Of a stretch of DNA of 64,000 bases, positions 41,618 through 59,225 are shown piece after piece. Below the pieces are notes generated by a model. That model saw only the letters and a program-made list of their open reading frames with translations. It made no database searches and had not been told where the DNA came from. The first letter of the stretch is position 1, and each line of letters starts with the position of its first letter. The DNA comes from Pyrocephalus nanus (Eukaryota; Chordata; Aves; Passeriformes; Tyrannidae), in the NCBI GenBank assembly GCA_038380795.1, contig CM076267.1:16227501-16291500 (forward strand), in the 5' to 3' direction. The translations under genes and the position numbers were made by a program.

Positions 41618-42475
41618 CCTCGCCGGGTGCTCGGCAGGCCCGGGGCAGAGGACGAAGCTGGACGTGGACACCACTATCACATGATCCGAGAAGGATCTTG
41701 GCCAGCGCCAGGCGCTGCTTCCTCCAGATATTAAGTGCAAGCAGCTGTAACAGCAGCACGGCTGGGGCGGGACCATGGGATAGGGTGGGCGGCTCCGACC
41801 CCGCACGCCTGGCCAGAGCACATCAGCCTCTCCAAAGCCCACCCAGCAGGGGATGCTGGCGGCACACCACCAAGACAGCTCTGGCCGGTGGGCACGTCCC
41901 CGGTGCCCCCTGGAACAGTGGGTGGCACACGTGGAGGGACAAGGAGCCTCATAAAAGTAGCACCACCAGGCAGAACCCCTCCAGTGAGCTCAGGCCACTT
42001 CTTCCATCAGGAAGGTGGTGACGGAAACCTCGGCTGTAGCTCTGGTAGGAGGGATGCTGCTGCTGGCTGAGGGAACGGAAAACGTCCCCGGATCGAGGGC
42101 CAGAGCTGGTGACAGAGCTGATGACAGGTGTGTCGGGAGGTGCCGCAGGGCACGACGAGCTCCGTTGAGGTGGCTCTGTCATCTCTGTGCCCTGCACCGC
42201 CGACCCGCTCGCCCGTGCGAGGGGCTTGGCTCACCGGGGCCAGCCCCGGGAGCGGCGGGGCTGCGGGCTGCCGCCGCCATCGCCACCGGGGGATGCCACC
42301 GCGCCGGGGGCACCTAGAGGGGCTGCCCGGGGCTGCTCGCACGGAGGAGGGAGCCCGGGATCCCGCCGCAGCGGCGGCACCGCGGAGCGGGAGGCGGCGG
42401 GGCCCCGCCCGGTGGGTGACGCGGCGGGTGACGCCGGGGGTGACGCGCGGCGGAGGGCGATGACGCGGGCGGGCG
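41618..42475. promoter_or_regulatory. Divergent GLB1L / STK16 promoter region
   Basis: 858 bp between two head-to-head start codons. The GLB1L side has TCACATGA at 41677-41684 (an M-box/CLEAR-like E-box 60 bp before its ATG), and a CACGTG E-box lies at 41928-41933. The STK16 side (about 42190 onward) is a CpG island ending in four TGACG half-sites (42417, 42429, 42441, 42461). No TATA box is seen. Confidence 0.65.
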
Positions 42476-43821
42476 ATGGGGCAGACGCTGTGCGTCTGCT
42501 CCCGGGGCACCGTCAGCCTGGGGGGAGCGCGGTACCTCCTGCTCCACCGCCTGGCAGAGGGGTGCGCGGCCGTCTGGGGCGCGGGGGGCTCGGGCGGAGG
42601 GTCCCCGGGCTCTGGGAGGGATGCTCGGGCAAGGGGGGTCCACGGGCGGGGGCGGATATGCTAGGGCATGGGGGATGCTCGGGCTTGGGGGATGCTCGGG
42701 TATGGCGGGGCACGCGGGCCTGGGGGCGCTTTTGCTGGGGGAGTTCTCGAGTATGGCGGGCGTGCTTGGGCAGGGGTGTGCTTGTGCATGGGGCATCCCC
42801 CATGCGTGGGGCATGTTGGCATGGGAATGTTCAGGCGTGGAGGTGATGCTCAGGCATGGGGAGATGCTTAGGTAAGGGGGGTGCTTGTACGTGGGGACAT
42901 GATTGGGCATGGGGGTGATGCTCTAGCACAGGGAATGATCGGGCAGGGTGGGGAAGTGCTTGAGCTCAGGTCATGTTGGGGCATGGGGGAAATACTTGGG
43001 CTTGGTGGGGGATGATGCTTCAGCATAGGGGATGCATGTGCGTGGCAGTGGATTCTCATGCTAGGTGGCAGGGGTTGGTCGTGCCAAGGAGTGGGTGCTC
43101 AGAGCCATGGCAATGGGGGTGATTGGGCCAGTGGGGTTTTTCATGCAGAGGAGAGATGCTTTGGCATGTCTGAGGGATTCCTGCTGCCCTCTGGCCTCTC
43201 CCCTGGGTGCTCATAGTTGAGACTGGGCACAAGGCCCTGACATGGATGCCACAGTGCTCAGCCCATGCTGTGCTTGACTCCTTGCAGGGGCTTCAGCTAT
43301 GTGGACCTGGTAGAGGGGCTGCGGGATGGGCGCTTCTATGCCCTGAAGCGCATCCTGTGCCACGACAAAGAGGACCGCCAGGCCGCCCTGCACGAGGTGG
43401 AGATGCACGGCCTCTTCGACCACCCCAACATCCTGCGCCTGGTGGCCCACGCCATGGTGGAGAAGGGCGCCAAGCACGAAGCCTGGCTTCTTCTGCCCTA
43501 TGTGAAGGTGAGGGGGGCTTTCCTGGCTGCTCCACCACCCCAGGAGCAGCAGTGGTTACCAGCTGTTTGTGTTTGCCAGGGGGGGACCCTCTGGAGAGAG
43601 GTGGAAGCACTGCGAGAAAAAGGGACCTTCATGCCAGAGCAGCGGATCCTCCTCATCCTCCATGGGATCTGCCGCGGCCTGCAAGCCATCCACAGCAAGG
43701 GCTATGCACACAGGTGAGGGGCTGGCAGTGCTGGCTGGGGGGGTTGGCAGGGGCCCCAGTGGGTGCTTGGTGATGTCCATCCCTGCAGAGACCTCAAGCC
43801 CACCAATGTGCTGCTGGATGA
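42460..43821 (+). other. Out-of-frame ORF overlapping STK16
   Basis: An ATG at 42460 (G at -3) precedes the STK16 ATG by 16 nt in another frame. Followed through the STK16 splice junctions (exons 1-3 and the start of exon 4), the frame stays open to TGA at 43819-43821, giving 162 codons. It could act as an overlapping upstream ORF if the mRNA starts before 42460, or be chance openness in GC-rich sequence. Confidence 0.4.
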
Positions 43822-44498
43822 GGATGACCAGCCTGTGCTGATGGACCTGGGTTCCATGAACCAAGCTCGAATAGAAGTCAACAGCTCTCGGGAGGCCATG
43901 GCTGTGCAGGTGAGTGGCTTGGAACATCACCCCACCAGCTCTCCCTGCCCCAAGCCCTTCATCCCCACTCTCCCCTCTGCAGGACTGGGCTGCCCAGCGC
44001 TGCACCATCTCCTACCGTGCTCCCGAGCTCTTCACGGTGCCGAGCCAGTGCGTCATAGATGAGCGCACGGATATCTGGGTAAGGATCCAGCCCCCTGGCC
44101 CACCCTGTCCCACCGCCACAAAGCTGCACTGACCCCACTGTGCTCCAGTCCCTAGGCTGTGTGCTGTACTGCATGATGTTTGGGGAGGGCCCCTTTGATG
44201 CCATCTTCCAGAAGGGTGACAGTGTGGCTCTGGCAGTGCAGAACCCCATCACATTTCCCCCCACAACCAGGTGAGGGGCTGGGGAGGGTGACCCCACTCC
44301 TGGGTAGCCCCCTGTCCTGTGCTCCACATGGGTCTCCCCATGGCTGTCTTTCCTTCCAGGTACTCAGCTGGTTTGCAGCGCCTGCTATCTTCCATGATGA
44401 CAGTGAACCCCCAGGAGCGACCCAGCATAGATGACATCCTCCACCAGCTGGAGGGGCTGCAGCCAGCACCGGCAGGACAGGACACCACGCAGATCTGA
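42476..44498 (+). CDS. STK16: Serine/threonine kinase 16 (myristoylated)
   Basis: Seven exons (42476-42561, 43288-43507, 43580-43713, 43789-43909, 43983-44078, 44149-44270, 44360-44498) encode 305 residues, the length I recall for the human protein. It is a NAK-family kinase of the Golgi and membranes. The start MGQTLCVCSRG has Gly2 for N-myristoylation and Cys6/Cys8 for palmitoylation. The glycine loop GGFSYV crosses the first splice junction. Other motifs are the catalytic lysine in FYALKRI, the catalytic loop HRDLKPTN, the metal-binding DLGS in place of DFG (normal for this kinase), the activation segment CTISYRAPEL and ERTDIWSLGCVLY. The C terminus TTQI matches the family. The start is supported by the lipidation motif; an out-of-frame ATG lies 16 nt upstream. 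No canonical poly(A) hexamer follows; AATACA at 44956-44961 is a candidate. Confidence 0.96.
42625..43130 (+). repeat. Degenerate G-rich repeats in STK16 intron 1
   Basis: Much of intron 1 is built from imperfect copies of a GGGCATGGGGGATGCT-like unit, with spacing from about 17 to 40 bp and many indels. The plus (transcribed-sense) strand is strongly G-biased. Confidence 0.65.
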
Positions 44499-45964
44499 GC
44501 CCATCCCATTCCAGCGGTGATGTGCCCCGAGGCTGAGCCAGGGAAAAAGCGGCTGCCCTAATCCCTGCTCCCCTGCAGACCTGTTGCAGAGGGAACTAAT
44601 GCCCTGGGGGAAAGCTGCTGCTCTGTGCTGGAGGTGTGTTGGATTTGGAGTGTTCTGTGCCCTGGATGCTGCTACCTGGGCCTTGGTCTGTGCCTCAGAG
44701 CTGTGGATGTGTGATCTGCTGCTAACATGGGGCCCTCACTGGCTGCTGCCTCCCCCGGGGGTAACAGAAGAGGATGTTGTAGGACCCCCAGGGGGCAGGA
44801 GCCACGGTCTCGCAGCTCTGTGCCCCAGGAAGGTCACTCCTGCCCGGGGCAGAATTGCAGGCTGGGTCCCGGTGCTGTGCTGGAGGGAGGCAGAGGGCCC
44901 CAGTGCCCACTCTGCCACTGCTCTTGGCACCAACGTTGCCTTGTGTTTGAAGTAAAATACATTCTTGCGGAGGTGTGGCTGTGTCCCTTTCTGTGGGGAG
45001 GGATCCTGCCAGATCAGGGGAGAGCAGGGCACCCTGTCTGGGTTAAGCAGCCAAGCGTTACTGGAGGGGAAGGGCAGCAGAGGCCAGCCAGGGAGGCATA
45101 GACAGAGCATTAGCAGTAAGCAGGGAAAGTTAATCCCTGGCCCCAGCACGGTCCTGACAGGAGCTAACACAACTCTACGGCTGGAGCCAGGCACTGCTGT
45201 TAGAGCCTCTGGGGCTGGGCACTGCAGGACGGGGCTCAGCACAGGCAGAAGGGTGGTGACAGGGGTACAGGCCAAACTTCTCTGCTGCCCAGGGAGAGGG
45301 AGGGGGAGACTGGGAAGCTGCCAGACCTTGGGAGGTAGGAGCAGCAGCTCTGCTCTGGGGGGGGGTAAGTGAGCAGAGCCTGGGGACAGCACAACCACCC
45401 CAGTGCTGGGGAAGCTCCCAGTCCAGCAGGATGCTATGGCTGGAGGGGCTCACTGGGACACACAGCAACTGGGCTGTCCACAGAGGGGTGCTAAAAAAAA
45501 AAAAGAGATGCAGACAAGCAGTTTCACAGGGAGCATTTCCCTCCTTTAATCCTCTCACCACACACAGCAGTACAGCAGCCACAGGGGTTTGAGCCATGCC
45601 AGGTGCCCTTTCAGGGTGCACCCACTGCACCAGAGAGCCAGGCATGCCCTTTGCCCTGCGTTGTGCCCACAGGGGCAGGGGTGCCAGACTGCTCCCACTG
45701 CTTCAACCACTATCCTTCCAGATGAGCCTGCCTAGCCTCAGGCTGCACATGGGGAGAAGACCCAGCAGCTGCCAAACTTTTCCTGCTCAGATTAATCTGC
45801 TCCCCTGAGCTCCAGGGTACAACATGGGGCCATACATCACATGAGGAAGCAGACCCCACCACTGACTGGAGCAGTGATGGGGGTGGGATGTGTGCCACAG
45901 CCCCAGGGACTGGACCCCAGGGCTATTACCTACATGGGAAGCAAGCCAGAGCTGGAGCAGAGCG
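44499..45964. other. STK16 3' UTR and intergenic space
   Basis: STK16 3' UTR (to about 44980), then about 1 kb of non-coding sequence. It includes a 12-A run near 45493-45504 and a minus-strand ATTAAA (plus TTTAAT at 45545-45550), a possible distal signal for the first tubulin. The stretch at 45060-45190 is recognisably related to 51110-51250 and belongs to the tubulin duplication. Confidence 0.6.
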
Positions 45965-49843
<3,879 letters not shown>

Positions 49844-50200
49844 GTTGCGGCGGGGGGCGCGGGCTGTCCCGGTTGCTCGGTGCTGCGGGGCTCGGCGCGG
49901 AGCTGCGGCTGCTGCAATCCCCGCCGCAGCGCTGTCTTATAGGGGGGAGGGGCTTGCTGTCGCCGCGCCCCCTTATTTTGGGTACGCTTGCATGCGAGGG
50001 GGGAGTACCACTTCGGGGTCCGCGGAAACCTGGCGGGGTCTTCGCGGCTGCGGAGGAACCCCGAGGTGCGGGGGCCGGGGCTGTTCCCCCTTTTCTGCCG
50101 GGAGGAAAGCGGGGACACCCGGCCAGGCTGCGGGCAGAAGACTTGGGGACCAACCCCCAGGGGTGAGCGGTGGTGCTCACCCACCAGCACCGGAACCCGA
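49844..50200 (-). promoter_or_regulatory. TUBA4A copy 1 promoter
   Basis: CpG-rich sequence (the island spans about 49110-50200) with a minus-strand TATAAG at 49941-49936, about 95 bp before the ATG and so suitably placed for a short 5' UTR. A CArG-like CCAAAATAAGG (one base too long for consensus) lies just upstream near 49972-49982. Confidence 0.65.
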
Positions 50201-51540
50201 GCAGGTAGAGCAGCCCCTAACCTGCTCTGTCACCAGCTTCCTCCTGGGATATGGGGATAACCCGAGACCACTTGGGCCTCTAGAACAGGAGAAATAAGGA
50301 GAAACATGATACAGACAGGCATCAAACTCTGGAGCTCAGGGTACCTCCAAACCTCCCTTTGCCATCAATACTCTGGAAGTCTCCAGCCAAGGTTTGCCCT
50401 TCTCTCCCGATGGGGACAAACACTCAGTTCTGCACAACCCTGCGAGGCTGCAGATCTGCATGACAAATCTGGGCTGCCAAAAAAGGGTCATTGCAGACTG
50501 CTTGCTGTTAATAACTTGTGACTACATTCAGAGCAGCAGCTCTTTTTGAGCCCTGGCCAGCATGGCCACCCCTGCCAGGGCCGAGGATGATCCTGCTGCT
50601 GAGGATGGCTGGACCACCAGCCTTGCATGCTGTCTGCCAGGGCCTGGGCTCACACAGCTACCCCTCCCTGGATATGGGGATGGCTGGGGCTCAGCAGCAT
50701 ACCAGGAGTAGCACACCAGGGACACTACTGTGTCCCTCGGAGTCCAGATCAGAGGTGTAGAAAATAGTAATAGGATGCAATTCCAACTCCTTCGTCCTTT
50801 TGGTTGCAGAATCAGATCTCTGTGAATATTCAGGGAGGTATCTGTGATGGAATTACTCCTGGAGGAGCAGGTTCCATCCTTTCCCCACACTCAGACCTCA
50901 GTAAAGAGTGGATCAGAGCAGCACCTGGTGTGAGAGGCAGCGACTCTTGCCCTGGCACTGCAGCAGGCACCACTCAGTCTGAGCCCAGTGCTGTGGTCAC
51001 AGACGTGCGGAGCAGTGCCAGCAGCCCTGCACAGTGGGATGAGTGCCTGGCTGCGCTCCAGCAACTGGGGGTGGCTCCCACTCCCCCTCCAGCTGACACG
51101 GGTGCATGTCGGGAGGAGAAGGGCAGGGGAGGACAGCCCCCGTGGGTCAATATAGCTGTAGCATTAGTGGTAAGCAGGGAAAATTAATCTCTGGAAGCAG
51201 CACGCTGGATAATGGGTAACAGAAATCTCCAGTTTGGAGCTGGAGCCAGGAGCTGATGCTGGGACTACTCAACAACAGGCAGGGCACTGAGACTCAGAAT
51301 GGGGACAATGCAGAAGATGATCTGGGGCAGGTAGAGTGGGGCCACGTGCCCCAGGGGGATGGCAGAGCACAGGCAGAGCAGGGCAGACAGAGGTAATCCC
51401 AGATGGAAGACCCCATGCCTGAGTTAAGTGCTTCTCCTATCACATCAACAGCACTCTTCTGGATCCCTTTGATGGACATGCTTGGACACTGGCCCAGAGC
51501 TTGCCATGTCTCCTGGCCATATCCCTCTGGTATGGGACTC
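50201..51540. other. Intergenic space between tubulin copies
   Basis: No gene or exon recognised on either strand. The segment 51110-51250 aligns with 45060-45190 (shared GCATTAG..GTAAGCAGGGAAA), so part of it is duplicated 3' flank. Confidence 0.6.
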
Positions 51541-51574
51541 TTACCTACGTGAGGAGGCAGAGCTGGGCAGAGCA

Positions 51575-55541
<3,967 letters not shown>

Positions 55542-55735
55542 GATGCCGCCGCTGCCGCACGACCTGCCTGTCCCCGGGCTGCCGCAGCTCCGCACCCCGG
55601 GACGGCGGCGCCGCCATCGCCCTTATACCGGGGGCGTCACCGGCGCTCCGGGGCGGGCCGCCCCGCCCGAGACGGCTCCACACGCTTGCACAGATTTGCG
55701 AGCACTGCTCATATTTGCATAGATTTGCATAGATG
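55542..55735 (-). promoter_or_regulatory. Second tubulin promoter with octamer pair
   Basis: Minus-strand TATAAG at 55627-55622 lies 81 bp before the ATG. Further upstream are two perfect ATGCAAAT octamers in the gene's orientation (plus-strand ATTTGCAT at 55713-55720 and 55723-55730), 10 bp apart, with a third degenerate match near 55693. A CpG island spans about 55080-55690. Confidence 0.65.
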
Positions 55736-58700
55736 GGGCTGTGCTGCCCGACAGCCGGCGGGGTGCGTGGGTGAGGCCATCGGGGAGCAGCATCCCCTGA
55801 CCAGAGCACAGGAGACCCGGCGATCCCCTCGAGAAAAGGGCCATAAATGTTGGCCCTGCTATGCTTGCCGGTCTTGGCAGAGGGGCTTCTGTTGAGGAGC
55901 AGAGATGGCACCTTCCAGCTTAGTGCTCTACTGGCCACCATCGAGGCACTGACCCAGATGAGAGCTGAGGCAGGAAAGCCAAGAAAGAACCTGGCCCAGG
56001 TCTTCCCTCCTGGTGGGTGTAGGTGCTGATGTGATCCCTGGACAAGCACAGAGCCAGGTCTCTGCCAGCCATCCAAAGCCTCCAAAAAAACACCTGGGAG
56101 AATTCTGGAGCCATCACGGGCAGAGGAAACTCTTCAGAGATGAGAACAAGCTTTCCTGACCTCTTTGGAGATCAGTGGGGAAAAAAAGCAGGAAAACTCT
56201 GTCCCATCTTTTGCATCAAACCCCTCAAGGACTGTTGTATCCCCAGGCTGTGTCTGAAAGCCCTGCCTGCCGAAGGGCTGCTTCTCCAGCCTGGTTCTGC
56301 ATTGCCTCCATGGTTTTGATATGATTTCACAAAGCTTTATCAAATGAATGGTGTGTGTATGGGAAGAGCTTGAAGCACTTCGGACGGGCTTTATTGGAGC
56401 CTGCAGTGACTTCACTGATGGCTGGTTTTACTACAATGAATAACATGTCCTATGCCTCCAAAATGCTCACAGCATCCACTGTGGTGCAGAACCAGTCCTG
56501 CCTCTGCCTGAGCACTGTGACTTAATGAGTTTTCACTGAAAGTTGCTGTCATCTCTCAGCTTGATCTGGAAGTTGAAAGCTGGACCTAAATTATCCACCC
56601 ACAATGGCCTTTCTTTGTGCCTGAGTCACCTGGAAAGCGTCACCTTCACTGATGAGCATGTGTAAAGTGACTGAAAGCAAGAGTACTGCTGTGAAGCCTG
56701 TGTCGGTGTCTAAGCAACGCATTTTTGAGACCTGCAGAAATGGCTGAGCCAAAGGATCAGAATGGGTTTAATCAAGCTGGTGGGAAAAGGTTGAGGTTTT
56801 TTTCCACTGAGGTGCCCCAGGTTGTGAGTGCTGCTGAACATGCACAGGATGCTGTCGTGACTAGATAACTCTGGAAATGCCTCCCACTGGTATAAATGTC
56901 CTTTGAGTGACCTCAGAGATCACTAGATAACACAGACCATGCTGATGCAGACAGTCCATGAGAGTGAGAGAGTAATTGGCAGCACTGAGGCATCAAAATT
57001 TGAACCCAGATGTTAAGTGGAGTGAAAAGAAGTGATGGTATCATCTTCCTCTGTGAAAATCATTGCCAAGGTGTTAATTGAAATGCATAGTGGACGTCAA
57101 GGCATCACTTCTGACCGGGTGTGTCCTAGCACCCTCCTTAATTCCACGCTGCCAATTAATTCTGGAGCATTTTTAACACAATGCTTTGCAGTAGTGGTTG
57201 GAAACACAAGTGTTGAGCTAGGCAGCAAGCAGCATCTCAGGTGGCCACACAGCTTGCAGCCATGGTTTATGTGTGAATGCTTGTGCAGTTCACCCAAATT
57301 CTGAACATTTGTATGACAATCTGGGGGCACCTAGATGTAGCCACACCTAGAGGCGTAAAATGATGTTATACTTCTCCAGGAAATGCCTGGAACTGTTTAC
57401 ATACCATTCTGGTAGAGAGCTGTAGGTGAAATATCCTTGATTTGTTGTTGCTGCAAATGCATGTTCCACAGTGAAAATACCCACTCAGATGCTGTTTTGT
57501 TGGACGATCAGAGCAGCACTGACTGACAAGAGAGCCATGAGTCATTTGGAGCTGTGCATCCCCATGTGCCTCTGATCTGAAACGTCCAAACAGATGTCTA
57601 AGCTTTTTTGAAATGCTTAAGAACATCTGGCTAAATCCAGGGAGCACCAGTCGTCTGTATCTTGTCAGTGCCTAACTGTTCATCAGCCTGCCAGATGCTG
57701 GTAGCACAAGCCTGCAAGCACAAGGCAGAGGCTGAGTTTGCTCTGGCTGGATTTGTCCTGAGGCAACCCTCTTACAGAGATGTAACCCACATGTCTAAGA
57801 AGACCCTACAAATGTTTTCAGATCATATCAGAAATCAAAAGATTGCTAGAATTGCTCAGGAAACATTTTCATCGTTGTGCAGAACATGGTTGGACTCTGC
57901 ATTGGCAACCAGAGAGGTACAAAAAGCAAGCAAGGCAAATTATAGGCTATAGAGTCAGAATTCAACCATCTCTTTATTGAAGGATGGGAAAAACAAATTG
58001 AAGATACCCAAGGGGCAGAGCCCTGCCCACTGCAGGGGAAAGCCCCTACTTGCCACTCTCGGGAACCAGTCAGATCTTGACAGGTACCTGCTGGTACAGG
58101 AACCCCTGTCAGCACAGGTTGCATTTACCCAAAGAAAGCCTCTCACATAGCTGTCTTCCAGAAGTATGTTAAAGACTGCCACACCCAAAGCACCCAGAGC
58201 TGAAACTGGGGAGGAGATGAGTTCAGAGCCCGGCCTGGTACCTCCCATCCACACCCCAGTTCCCTGCATTCTCTGATGAGGAAAGCCCAAACTATTGTTC
58301 CAACTTTTCAGATTTCAGTTCCACCCAGCCTGTTCCAGGCCGAGCAAACAGTGTCACAGGGCAGTTTGGGGACATGGCTTTCTTGGGAAGGTAGAAGAGA
58401 GCACAGCTGTGCTGTGAGTCTGGCATGGAAGCCCAGTGCCCTCCACTTTAAACCCAGCATTTACAGCAAACATGAGATGATGAGGGGTGTTTCAGGAACA
58501 GGGCCCCTGTCTGTCTTTAACCTCAGCCGGGAGCTTCACAAAGACATTGCATCCGTGCTTGCCCTGCTTACCCCTCACTCCATCCTTGCGCAGTTGCTCT
58601 GCTTATAATCCTCTTAGCAGCATGGTCAGGCGGGGAGATAGAGAAGCTGGGATGTGCCTCCAGCCCATCGGTGCCCTGTGCAGTTTGCTCTCCAGCAGTG

Positions 58701-59084
58701 GCTGCTCTGTGTTAGTACAAGTCAGACAAATGTTTCCTGGTGAAACTAATAGGTCTGTTGAAAGCATGGGGTTTTCATGGGGCAGATACTGCGAGTTCAA
58801 ACAAGGCCCTTGTGATGCTAACTGCTCCAGCAGGATCCCACTGAGCCATTGTGCAGGGTCCCTAAAGCCCAGCTGGCTCTTGGTGATGGCCCAGAATTGT
58901 ATGTCTGAGTGCTGTTACAGTTCTAATATGGCAGCATTTGGGACATATTTTGCCACCCTGAAAAGTTCTAGCATAGTATGGAGATGGGCAGAAAATGCTC
59001 CCTTTGCCATTCCTTAAGATATGCATGCCTTTTCAAGGTCAGAAAGGGCCCTCTGAGTACCTCATCCTTCATCTTGAGAAGGTG

Positions 59085-59225
59085 GAGATGATCCGGAGAT
59101 GAGAAACAAGGGGGACTGGAAGGCAAGATGTCATGGGCTATAAGGAAAGGCTGAAGGAATGGGGAGTACCAGAAGACCAAGCAGAGACTCAATAAAGGTC
59201 TTACAATATATTTAAGGTAGATGCA
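59085..59225 (+). mobile_element. Possible decayed CR1 LINE fragment
   Basis: The sequence from GGAGATGATCCG through GCTATAAGGAAAGGCTGAAG to AAAGGTCTTACAATATATTTAA resembles, from memory, the 3' part of CR1 ORF2 (a TATGAGGAGCGGCTGAGG... then GACCTTATTGCTCTCTACAA stretch) with many substitutions. Without an alignment this is only a suggestion. Confidence 0.35.
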
